Below are positions 48,201 to 58,753 of a stretch of 64,000 nucleotides of DNA, piece by piece. The stretch lies in contig NC_040028.1 in assembly GCF_000972845.2 (NCBI RefSeq), positions 12,346,038 to 12,410,037 on the forward strand. Reading direction: 5' to 3'. Under the pieces are notes generated by a model. That model was given only the letters and a program-made list of their open reading frames with translations, did no database searches and was not told where the DNA came from. The translations under genes and the position numbers were made by a program. Position 1 is the stretch's first letter; the number at the start of each line of letters is the position of its first letter. This DNA is from Larimichthys crocea (lineage: Eukaryota; Chordata; Actinopteri; Sciaenidae).

Positions 48201-50038
48201 GGGTTCATAGACTGGGATCATAGACTGGGTTCATAGACTGGTGTCATAGACTGGGTTCATAGACTGGTGTCATAGACTGGGGTCATAGGCTGGAGTCATA
48301 GACTGGGTTCATAGACTGGAGTCATATACTGGTTTCATAGACTGGGCTCATAGACTGGGGTCATAGACTGGAGTCATAGACTGGAGTCATAGACTGGGCT
48401 CATAGACTGGGGTTATAGACTGGGCTCATAGACTGGGCTCATAGACTGGAGTCATAGACTGGAGTCATAGACTGGGCTCATAGACTGGGGTCATAGACTG
48501 GAGTCATAGACTGGGGTCATAGACTGGAGTCATAGACTGGGTTCATTTACTGGTGTCATAGACTGGGGTCATAGACTGGAGTCATAGACTGGGTTCATAG
48601 ACTGGTGTCATAGACTGGGGTCATAGACTGGAGTCATAGACTGGGTTCATTTACTGGTGTCATAGACTGGGGTCATAGACTGGAGTCATAGACTGGGTTC
48701 ATAGACTGGGCTCATAGACTGGGGTCATAGACTGGAGTCATAGACTGGGTTCATAGACTGGAGTCATAGACTGGGGTCATAGACTGGAGTCATAGACTGG
48801 GTTCATTTACTGGTGTCATAGACTGGGGTCATAGACTGGAGTCATAGACTGGGTTCATTGACTGGTGTCATAGACTGGGGTCATAGACTGGAGTCATAGA
48901 CTGGGTTCATAGACTGGGGTCATAGACTGGGGTCATAGACTGGAGTCATAGACTGGGTTCATTTACTGGTGTCATAGACTGGGGTCATAGACTGGAGTCA
49001 TAGACTGGGTTCATTTACTGGTGTCATAGACTGGGGTCATAGACTGGAGTCATAGACTGGGTTCATAGACTGGAGTCATAGACTGGGGTCATAGACTGGA
49101 GTCATAGACTGGGTTCATTTACTGGTGTCATAGACTGGGCTCATAGACTGGAGTCATAGACTGGGTTCATAGACTGGGGTCATAGACTGGGGTCATAGAC
49201 TGGAGTCATAGACTGGGTTCATTTACTGGTGTCATAGACTGGGGTCATAGACTGGAGTCATAGACTGGGTTCATAGACTGGTGTCATAGACTGGGGTCAT
49301 AGACTGGAGTCATAGACTGGGTTCATTTACTGGTGTCATAGACTGGGGTCATAGACTGGAGTCATAGACTGGGTTCATAGACTGGAGTCATAGACTGGGC
49401 TCATAGACTGGAGTCATAGACTGGGCTCATAGACTGGAGTCATAGACTGGGGTCATAGACTGGGGTCATAGACTGGGGTCATAGACTGGGCTCATAGACT
49501 GGGGTCATAGACTGGAGTCATAGACTGGGTTCATAGACTGGTGTCATAGACTGGGGTCATAGACTGGAGTCATAGACTGGGGTCATAGACTGGAGTCAAA
49601 GACTGGGTTCATAGACTGGGGTCATAGACTGGGGTCATAGACTGGGCTTATAGACTGGAATCATAGACTGGGGTCATAGACTGGAGTCATAGACTGGGTT
49701 CATAGACTGGGTTCATAGACTGGGGTCACAGACTGGGGTCATAGACTGGAGTCATAGACTGGGTTCATTTACTGGTGTCATAGACTGGGGTCATAGACTG
49801 GAGTCATAGACTGGGTTCATTTACTGGTGTCATAGACTGGGCTTATAGACTGGGGTCATAGACTGGAGTCATATAATGGAGTCACAGACTGGAGTTATAC
49901 TGATGATTATTGATGATTGATGTCATCAATAAACTCTCCGCCTCTTTCACTCCGTCAGACTTGGTTTGCTCGGCGCTGTTCTCTGCCCAGCTGTTCGACC
50001 AACATGGAGCTATCAGCTAAACTAGTGCTGCCAAAGTA

Positions 50039-50071
<33 letters not shown>

Positions 50072-52773
50072 ATACATACAGCAGGGAGTTGTGTGTGAGC
50101 ACCTGTTGTATTTAACACAGGTCATAGCAGTGTTGACTTGTGTTGTGCTTGAAGATTGTCTAAGTAGTTTGTGCATAGTTTAGGTAATGTAGTCTTAACA
50201 CGTATGACATCACACGTAGTGTTTCATTAGTATTCACATATGCTGCTGTCGTCCAGCTCATATGTTCTTTGTTTGTTGTCCTCAGTCAGCAGCAGTACTT
50301 TCCTCTGGGCTCTGGACAGACCATCATGTTGAAAACCGTGCTGCTGAACTCCGGGGACGATGCCTTCTTACCGCGACTGACGCTGCGTTTCCCCAACAAC
50401 ATCTACTACATTAAAGTTCTGAACAACGTGAGTACGCATCACGTTGACTGGGCAGCTTAAAGATTTAAGTTTAAAAGTTACAATCCTGAAGATTTCAACC
50501 CTGGTGTAAGTCGACGGCTGCAGCACACACTCACTGTCTGGAATACAACAGAGGAGCAGCTGATGTTTACAGCACAGACAAACAAAGTTACATTGTTTTA
50601 ATAAAGACCTCACTCTAGTATTTGCCTTTTCCCATCATGACGAGATATTCTCAGACTGATTTGTGGAAAACAGTAATCGATTTTTGAGCAGCTGGTTTGC
50701 AGCCTGCAGCTTTTTATTTAATAGCACAAGAGAAGCAGCAACATAAATATTCTTTATTCAAGTTTTTTGTTTAGAAAAGCAGAGCAAAGTTTTCATAGTC
50801 CCATCATGCACAGTCCACACAGAGAAGGTCTATTATCAGCTCCAAATTCTCTATATTAGCCTCCATACGTGTCAGTCAGCTCTATTGAATACTGTCACCA
50901 ATGACCAAAACGGCCGCTGTTTTGATCATCCATTGGAGTCACTGCTAACCTTGGTGACAGATACATGTTTCCTGTTTACACAATAAAAGCAACCGTGTGT
51001 TTTGCAACGAGGGTGATATCGATGAGATGACATTCAGCTGAGTTAAAGAGGGAAGTTTTGGGTCATGTCCTTTACTGTGTGCTCTGGATCTTTACTGGTC
51101 TGAGAGGTTGGGGGTGTGGGGTTTAATTCCATGAAAATGTCAAAGATTATAACTTTAGCAGCATCAATAACTCATAAAACAAACTAACCAAAGTGTGTGT
51201 GTGTGTGTGCAGGAGGATAACATGGTCAGCTGTGACGTCCTACAGGAAGCCAACAGCACAATGGAAGGTGTGGACTGCGGCGTCAGCAGCCACCTCCTGC
51301 CAGCCCACGCTCAGGTAGGCCTCAGCTAATCACACGCTGTTACTATGTCCTGACGAGACGGCCAGCAGGGCTTTTAGTTGAATGCTAAATCTGCATGCTA
51401 ATATGATGTCCCCATCTTAGTTTAGTGAGTTAAATGAGTTAGCTGGTGGGGATGTCATTAGTTTGGCAGGAATCAAGTAAGTGGGACAGATAACCGTGTT
51501 AGACCTGAGCTCACCAAACAGTTGCAGCGTGTCTGTACTTTTTGTTTCGCAGCTTTTGACCCGTCAGCAGATATTAGCTGTTTTCCAATTTCCTTCGACT
51601 CAGTTGATTGTGACTCAGTTGAATTGTGAAAGAAACTGTTGAAATATCAGAGTTCCCCTCAGAAAAACACAGAGCAGCAGTTTTAAACTTTCCTCTAACG
51701 CATAAACGTTTGATGAGAACACAATTAAATAAAGATGAGAAAAACAAGTGAAGAAATAAATAAAAAAACACTTGAGTCTCCAGGAAAGTCTAAAAATCAT
51801 CAACCTGCAGCGAAAAAACGTGAAAAACCATTTGAAGTCACACACATTTCCTATTTCCTTCTAGTTAAATATCAGCTTCCTATTGGACGTGAGCCAGAAC
51901 AGCACACCTGGTGACATCATGATTCACGTCAACACCAGCAGGTAAGGACACGCCCCCTCCTCTCACCTCAAGTGAAATCCTGGAAGACGTCCGCAGGTTC
52001 ATCATGTGATCTGACTGTTCTGTCTTCAGTGATAACTATGAGAGGGAGGAGTATCTCCATGACAACGCCGTCAGCTTCACTCTGCCTCTGAAATATGGCG
52101 TCAACGTCAACATCCACGGGTGAGTCAGCAGACACTGTTACTATAGTAATCATATCAAAACCAAAGTAAGAAAGTGTAAACAAATAAATGAAAAAACTCA
52201 GATAAACGTGTCACGTACGAGATTTAGAAGATTGGACCTGAAGCAGTCTATTTTGGACCCAACACACATCACTTCCACTCAAGCCTCCTCCTGATCCACC
52301 TAAATCTAATAATAGTCATTGAGTCTGAAAGGAGGCAGAACACAGAGACCTAAAATATAATAAAACAATTATGAGTGAGCACACACATGGACACATGGAG
52401 GTTCTGACTTCATTAAACTTCTTCCTGTTTATATTTGATTACAGTATAGTAAACTCACAGTCAACATGACAGGAAAGAGCAGTCAGCAGCAGGGAGGCTG
52501 CTAACAAAGACTAAAGTTAGGTACAGTTAGAAGAACTGAAGCATTAAACAGAGAAACAGAAAATGAGAAGTGAGTTAGGACAGTATTTTTTTATGGAAAA
52601 GGGATTATCAGGAGGAGAATCTTTCTGCACAGCGAGAAGAGACAGGTTCGTCTGCTGGAGGACGTGTCTTTACGTTTCTGATTATTGATTATTAGAAATG
52701 TAATAGTCCTTTATACGTGGAGTCAGCCCTTCAGTGTCTCACAGCTAAATACCCAGCAGTCACCACTGATGTC

Positions 52774-52808
<35 letters not shown>

Positions 52809-53560
52809 CTGTCTGTCCGTCTGTCTTACAGTTTTGTCAATCCCACCTCGTTTGTGTTTGGTGATGAAGACTCCATTCCAGTTGACTGCTACCAGGAAAG
52901 ATTCAACTATACGTACAAGGTAAGTGTTAGTTTGGTTCAGACAGAGTGTAAAGTGAATTCAGTTGTCCAATAAAATAATCTGAAGATTTGTTAGCTTTAC
53001 GTTCTGCCCAAACACATCTTTCCACTGTCACAGTTAGAGGTGAGCAGCTCTGCTTCTACCTCTGAGCGGTCTCCCTAAACTCCACGTCTAAACGCCTGAA
53101 CAGAAACCCAGCACCTGTCAAAGCCTTTGTTTGGTTCCACAGAATATTCGATGGCTTGTGCATAACACAGAAATATTCTAATCTCATCTCTACTGTTATT
53201 TGTCTGCCTGCAGGTGTTAAACTATGGTCCCAGCAGCTCTCTGGATACCGTGGTGGAAATTATGTTACCAAAGATCCTCGCACCTTACCAACACAGACTG
53301 CTGCAGGTGATCGAATGGCAGGTACGTCCAGTGATGGCAATATGAGTCACAGAAGTACAATCAGTATGAAAATAACTGTGCTTCCTCAGGTTTGTGAAGA
53401 TACATGATACTTTGTGCCGTCTCTGTCAGTTACCGGAGCCAGAGAAAACTTCACTTAACAAATTTTGATTTGAGGGGTTTTGGTGTCTTAGTGGACACTT
53501 CTGCATCAGCTTCAACACTCAGCCGTTGTGGTGGCAGTGAAGAAGTACACCAGTAGTTCT

Positions 53561-53603
<43 letters not shown>

Positions 53604-54337
53604 GCAGCAGCAGTGACATCAGTAACGCTGTGTGAACTCTGTCTCTGCAGACGTCTCGTGGTGTGTGTTCCATCAGTGACACTATTCCAGTCAAAGACGA
53701 CTGCGACGTCCCTCAAGCTTCCGTCATCAAACAGCTTGTCTTCTTCTTCTCCTCCACCTCCACCCGCAGAATGGTACACACACACACACACACACATATG
53801 CTGAGAAACTGCTTTGAAGAAGTGTGCAGTTATTGGCGTAGTGAAGTGAGAAGTTGACCTTCTTGCTGACAACTTGAGATAAATTCTGCAGCTATGGTCC
53901 ATCTGTGCTTTCTGTTCTAGAATATAGAATAGATACAACTCACAGGCTCATGGGGAGTGTAGTATTTAAAGCCATTCCACAGCCGCACTCTGTGGCTCTA
54001 TAGATGGTACTCAGTCTGTCAGTCATTCAGTCCACCACTTTGGCTGAAATGTCAGACCTCTGCATAGATTACCATGTCATGTGACCATGAAAGTGAGATG
54101 CTTTGATCTGCACTCAACGTTCATCACTCCACCGGCCTGACGACACACCGACCCACATATAAGCTTCAATCTGTTTCCATGTGTGTGTGCAGTTTTGTGG
54201 CGGCGATGAGCTGTGTGAGCGCTTGGTGTGTCGACTCGGTAACCTGGAGGTCGGGAAAGAGAGCACTATCCAGCTGGAGATAGGACTGAACCCTGCTGTG
54301 CTACTGCAAGCTCCGGTAACACACACACACACACACA

Positions 54338-54371
<34 letters not shown>

Positions 54372-56253
54372 GATGACTGTGAATCAGCTCTGCAGGAGAT
54401 GTAAATTTACACTTCAAGTATTTATTCTTTCATTTTCACATTGTGACTGTGAGTGCTGCCAGAAATACAGATGACCTACACTCAGTACTGAGTCTGAACA
54501 CATCCTGTATAGACACAGGACATTGTTTTGCAGGAACACAATACAAACATTGGATAATTTGTGCTTGTTGTCTCATAACCTCATGTCTGTCTGGGTCTCT
54601 GTCTCAGGGTCGTCATGGTATCATGAGGATGGAGAGCAGCGCAATGATGTCAAACCCCCAAGGGCCCAACACCGTCCTCATCCACGGACAACCTGTAGCA
54701 CAGGTAAAACACCCTGGCACCAGCCACCACCAAGAACCAACAACACCGTAGAGTCAAACTAGACTACAACAGTTGCAGGTCACTAGTGCCTCATCAAAGC
54801 CTCATGGGACTTGTAGTTGTTCAATAAAGTAATCTACTGTGTCTAGATGTAACTAATAATCATATATTGTATGTGTTATGTTTCCAGGTGGTGGTGGAAG
54901 CTCTTTTTACCCAGAAACCCTCAACAGTTGTGAAGGTCTTCATCATCGTGATCAGTTTAGCTGTGGGTCTGTTGATCCTGGCAGCTCTCATCTGGTGTCT
55001 GTGGAAGGTATATATACATTTTTAATAGGCCTGTGCTGAAAAAATCGATTTTCCGATTCTGAATCGATTTGCATATTAATTCCTTAAGATCGATTCGTAC
55101 ATCCAAAAATCGACTTAATTAAATTGTAATTTTAATACATTTTCCCCCGGTGAACTTTAACCCCACTAGTCGCGTCACTGAATTGAAGCATGCGTGCACC
55201 GTGTTTAAACTACACTACAGCGTCTCACACACGCGAGGTGCGTTCAATGGCCGTTGGAATGACTATGATGCGTTCATGAACGTGGGAAAAATAGAAATTC
55301 ACCGGAAATATGATAAAACTACAGACAAAAGAACACTCAAGGAAAACTCTACAACTACCAGCCACTTCTGTAGGTTCTCTTAAAATAACTGAGGCGATTG
55401 CGGGTTACATTTGCAAAGATATGCGCCCGTATTCCGTTGTTGAAAACGAGGGCTTCAGGCGACCAAAAAAAACACCCGAATCGAGATCGTTTGGGTTGGA
55501 TCGGATCGGATTATGATAATCGAATCGGAATCGAATCGATTCTTGGAATTTGAATCGATACCGAGCCCTAATTTTTAACATAAACAAAGTTATGTTTAGG
55601 TTGAACAGTTGAAGAAAAAACAGATTTAATCACACTTGATCATATCGGCAGAGAATATCAAACAAGATGTGTCCGTTGGACTCACAAACATGTCACACAT
55701 AGTACCATTAAACCTGTCTCACTTACTGAGGACGCAATATATCACAATATAATAGTACTGATAAGCTACAATATAACACAATACAATGGTACTGATAAAC
55801 TACAGTATATCACAATATAATAGTACTAATAAGCTACAATATAACACAATATAATGGTACTGATAAACTACAGTATATCACAATATAATGGCACTTATAA
55901 ACTACAGTATATCACAATATAATATATAATGGCACTGATAAACTACAGTATATCACAATATAATGGTACTGAGAACTATAGTATAAGACAATATAATGGT
56001 ATTTAGAACTACAATATATCACAATAGAATTCTGTCTTACTCTTATTGTTAAACTGTCGATAGTCAGTGTATCATGCTATAATGATACAGTATATTGCTA
56101 TATAATACACTGATAAATCACACTGTCTCTGTCTCCTTGTGTGTCTGTCAGGCTGGATTCTTTAAGAGAGACTTCCAGAAGAAGAAAGAAGAGTCCAGGA
56201 GAGACAGCTGGGATTATGTTCCTAAATATGATAAAAGAGAGAGCACTACCTAA
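36109..56253 (+). CDS. itga4: Integrin alpha-4 (28 coding exons, complete)
   Basis: Integrin alpha-4 pairs with beta-1 or beta-7 at the leukocyte surface and binds VCAM-1, fibronectin or MAdCAM-1. Exons: 36109-36290, 36936-37054, 37545-37645, 38670-38802, 39311-39378, 39621-39753, 41920-42005, 42240-42302, 42394-42534, 43331-43439, 44706-44800, 44903-44993, 45080-45125, 45268-45422, 45882-46036, 46141-46293, 49959-50035, 50286-50427, 51213-51314, 51865-51941, 52030-52119, 52832-52919, 53214-53321, 53651-53773, 54193-54315, 54608-54703, 54888-55007, 56152-56253. All are GT/AG with unbroken phase, giving 1025 residues (human about 1030, also 28 exons). It has a signal peptide (1-28), then a beta-propeller with three Ca sites: DLNNDGLSD (308), DLDDDGYPD (371) and DIDDNGYQD (433). 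Leg domains reach about 950, followed by a transmembrane helix (about 966-991), GFFKR, and the alpha-4-specific tail RRDSWDY (paxillin/phospho-Ser site). The tail rules out ITGA9. The human internal KR cleavage site is not conserved. The exon 1 donor (GTCTGG) is weak. Confidence 0.96.
38165..38404 (+). mobile_element. LINE 3' end with (ATCT)n tail in itga4 intron 3
   Basis: CTGCACTATAATTTCCCAGC then TTGGGATAAATAAAGTAT followed by about 19 ATCT units (38327-38404) is the usual 3' terminus of fish L2-type LINEs. The 5' part is truncated. Confidence 0.78.
39159..39213 (+). repeat. (GT)n in itga4 intron 4
   Basis: About 27 GT units lie 97 bp before the exon 5 acceptor. The same intron begins GTACACGCACACACACACAC. 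Confidence 0.95.
40783..41867. mobile_element. Composite insertion in itga4 intron 6 flanked by CTTATACTGTA
   Basis: CTTATACTGTA occurs at 40783-40793 and again at 41857-41867. The inner left edge has GCAGGGGGGTCTGGGGGTCC and the right edge CCATCCCCCCTCAACTCGAG. Inside, the minus strand at about 41756 begins CAGCGGTTTTCAGAGTGTGA, a hAT-like terminus, suggesting one element nested in another. No transposase frame was seen. Family and exact borders are inferred. Confidence 0.45.
43500..43990. repeat. Degenerate ACT/TAC trinucleotide tract in itga4 intron 10
   Basis: Nearly 500 bp are built from diverged ACT/TACTGC-type triplets (TACTACTGCTAATACTG and similar). This looks like an old trinucleotide array worn down by substitutions. 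No coding meaning. Confidence 0.7.
45470..45600 (+). repeat. Short teleost interspersed repeat in itga4 intron 14
   Basis: TTCAATTCAATTTTATTTAT followed by ACACTTTTCATATAGAGCA and GAGACCCAACAAATCC are landmarks of a common fish dispersed repeat. Confidence 0.6.
46340..46790 (+). mobile_element. LINE 3' end in itga4 intron 16
   Basis: It ends CTGGCCAATAAAGTGATTCTGATTCTGAT, preceded by GTCAAATTCCTCGTGTGTGT. This is the typical 3' end of a fish L2-type LINE with a short tail repeat. The upstream 400 bp are AT-rich UTR-like sequence without reverse transcriptase. Confidence 0.72.
47530..49900. repeat. 13-bp minisatellite, about 180 units, in itga4 intron 16
   Basis: The array spans nearly 2.4 kb with unit CATAGACTGGRGT and variants (ATATACTGG, TTTACTGG, GTTCATAG). 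Diverged TTCATTTACTGG units recur at spacings that are multiples of 52 bp over most of the array, so a 4-unit higher-order repeat exists. A 130-bp (10-unit) block at about 47941 is repeated at 48071. It is wholly intronic, ending about 60 bp before exon 17. Confidence 0.97.
52769..52826 (+). repeat. (GTCT)n abutting the exon 22 acceptor
   Basis: About 14 tetranucleotide units with a few C variants run to 5 bp before the acceptor AG at 52830-52831, forming most of its pyrimidine-rich tract. Confidence 0.9.
55026..55570 (+). mobile_element. hAT-type element, internally deleted, in itga4 intron 27
   Basis: A 545-bp element runs from TAGGCCTGTGC to CCGAGCCCTA (imperfect inverted ends with ATCGATT-rich subtermini), flanked by perfect 8-bp duplications ATTTTTAA at 55018-55025 and 55571-55578. 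An 8-bp duplication is the hAT signature. The interior keeps a transposase scrap, [20 protein letters not shown] (about 55388-55447), typical of BED-finger hAT proteins, joined out of frame to upstream coding-like sequence. It is nonautonomous. Confidence 0.85.
55735..56040. repeat. 34-bp AT-rich minisatellite in itga4 intron 27
   Basis: About nine units of roughly 34 bp (landmarks ACTGATAAACTACAGTATAT and CACAATATAATGGT) lie about 110 bp before the last exon. Confidence 0.85.
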
Positions 56254-58090
56254 ATCCGACCGTCACCTCTTACTGCAACCTCCGACCTCTGACCACTGAG
56301 TTCACAATGTGACTGCAGCAGTTTTAATGGGACATGAAACTGTCAGAGATGGATGGATTACTGTGTATGACAATACGGCAACAGAGTTTGTCCAAAGTTT
56401 GCAGTACTTTCTACTGGTGTTGAACATCAGCCAATGAAAACCTGTCCAGACTGTCAGCTGATTTGAAGCCACTCGTAACAAGTTGGCTGGTTACAGAACT
56501 GTCCTGAGCGTGATGGATGATCAAACGTCCTGTGTACTCGTACACCTGAATTTAAGTGTGCCTTTATTAAAAAACCATGTTGCCTGATGTGCCTTCACAA
56601 ATCCAGACCAGTTCAAAGACTGCAGCCATGTACAGATGGAGGAATAATAAAAAGGGAAGTGAACCTGAACCTCACACCTGGACTGGTCAGAAGGCCTGGG
56701 GCTTCCTGTGACAGTCACTGATGACCTTCTCAAGAGGAAGCTTACCAAAGGAAGTGACTTTCTTATCTCAGGGGATGAAGATCTGGCCTCTGATTGACTC
56801 CTAACTCCTACGTCTGTACATTATCTTCCTGCTTTTTTTGTTTACCTGTTGACTTTATGCACTGGTGACACACAGAGCAGACTCTCTGCCTGTCTCACCA
56901 TTCCACCAGACGCTCTCCAGACAGAACAAGCAGTCATGTGAAGGCTGCTGGGAAGTGAAGTCATACAGAAATTGGCAGAATCACCGGTCACCATGGTGGT
57001 CGATGGATTTGTTCACATGGGTAAATAAATCTGACTATGACGGACGTGAATTTGACCAACAGGAAGTTGTCCTGACAGTCAGAGTAAGAATTGCTTCTGG
57101 TGTGAAGACGGTTGTGAGACAGGACACACGCCTTCTTGGTGAAGACAACAACTGCCAGTTATTTGTTATTTGGCCTCAGGGATGTGAGGCAGGAGAACTA
57201 TTATGAACTATTAAGAACTACTTTGTTGCCAAACTTGTGGAAAGAAATGTTGAATGTTAAATGTTACTGTGCCTGAGCCTTCACTCCGTCAGTCAGTTCA
57301 CATTCGTCAGTTGTTTTTCTGATCCGCTGTCGGCCTGTGAAGTTTGCTGTGCAGCTTTTTTTTAACTTCCGCCACGAGGAAGCGAGAAAGCAGCAGAGAA
57401 CAGGAAACTGTTTTGATGTTTTAACGTAGTCAGCCATGGCCACCTTAAAGAAGAAAAAAACCCTTCTGCTCCACTGTTCTGAACAAATATCATGTGACAT
57501 CCAGTCAAGCCTGAATGCTTTTCACTGTTTTCACTGAGTGACATATTTCCGATCATGCCCGCGTGAATGCAATAATAACACATTTCATTTACAGAGCGTG
57601 TTTCAAAGATGCTGTACAGACTGTAGAGGTGAGAGGTTCACTGGAGCTGATGTCACCTGGTTCAACAGAACCCAGGGAGACTTCAGAGGTGGACTGGACC
57701 TCAGAGGACGAGATGTTGTTGGGTGACAGATTGAGACACACAGGTTGAATGATTACTTGAAAAGCAGCATTCAAAGATAAAAAGTTTTACAGTATTTAAA
57801 TATTCCAAAGCATTGTTTGACTGTTTCAAACAGTGGCTTCTCCCCTCCCTTTATGTATTTAGTAAAAAAAAATGCACACGACACAGAAAGATTTTTCAAG
57901 ATTTTAATGAATGAGTTTGTAGATTTTTTTTTTTATGTGAAGTTGTTCTGCACTGGAGAGTCTCACTGCTTTTATCAACACGTTTCCATTAAAATGAAGG
58001 ATTTTCTATTTAAACTGCTCCTTCTTGTTTTTGTTTCCGTCCAAAAAATCTCAATGAAAAAAGCTTCCAAATAAAAACAGGAGGATTCAG
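56254..58090 (+). terminator. itga4: itga4 3' untranslated region and candidate poly(A) signals
   Basis: After the TAA at 56251-56253, AATAAA occurs at 56646-56651 and again at 58070-58075; either could end the transcript. No other gene is visible. On the minus strand, ATTAAA (57903-57908) is the nearest signal for the facing cerkl transcript, so the two 3' ends may nearly meet or overlap. Confidence 0.45.
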
Positions 58091-58620
58091 TAAAAACTGC
58101 TCTGTCATGATTAAATCCAAAACTTTTAGTTTCTGCTTCTGCTTTTTATCCTCTGCACAGAATGGAACACAGGAACACAGCACACAGAACAAAAAATGCC
58201 TTTTCTTCACAGTGCAGTTTGAAACTAAATTCAGATGCAGCTTTGCTCTCTGCTGCAGAGCCACACAGGACAAGACATAACAAAAATTGTAATAAAAAAA
58301 ACAAAAAAAAAACAGGCAACACAAATGAAAGCATCCGAGGAGAGCTGATAATTCAAATAGAATAAAATGTAAACATTCATGTGAATATAAAACATCTGTA
58401 TCCTCATAAAGCACAGGCAGTTTGGAGTTAAAGCTGCAGCGAAATATATATAAATGAATGATGTAACGAACAGGAAGCTGCAAAGATCTGTTGCTACTTT
58501 TACTTCTACGTTAAATCAAGTGGCCGAGGAAACAGCAACGACCTACAGAGGGCGCTGTCCACCCTCTGTGATTACTACGATGTGGCGATGTGTCTTGCAC
58601 AGCAGCGCCCTCAGCCGGAC
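58091..58620 (-). other. cerkl: cerkl 3' untranslated region (probable)
   Basis: This stretch lies downstream of the cerkl stop codon on the minus strand. A 157-codon minus frame at 58010-58483 has no start context or family feature and is taken as chance. No AATAAA was found on the minus strand here. Confidence 0.45.
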
Positions 58621-58713
58621 TTAGATGCAGCTGCAGGAGGCGGTCGACTCGGCCTCGTCCACCTCCTCCCCATACAGAGTGATGAGCCGTGGATGGACCC
58701 TGAACACACCACG

Positions 58714-58753
<40 letters not shown>

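Noticed and set aside
47530..49900. Regularly spaced repeats resembling a CRISPR array
   Set aside because: The unit is 13 bp and contiguous, with no unique spacers. It sits inside an intron of a vertebrate gene, so it is a minisatellite.
53519..53938. 139-codon minus-strand frame with poly-Ile
   Set aside because: It is an antisense shadow of itga4 exon 24 and the (TAA)n microsatellite.
36109..56253. Assignment as integrin alpha-9
   Set aside because: The tail RRDSWDY after GFFKRDF, the 28-exon structure and the cerkl neighbour fit alpha-4. Alpha-9 has a different tail and genomic neighbours.
58010..58483. 157-codon minus-strand frame downstream of cerkl
   Set aside because: It lies beyond the cerkl stop codon in a T/A-rich 3' region and is rich in F, C and L from poly-T tracts. 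No homology is recognised.
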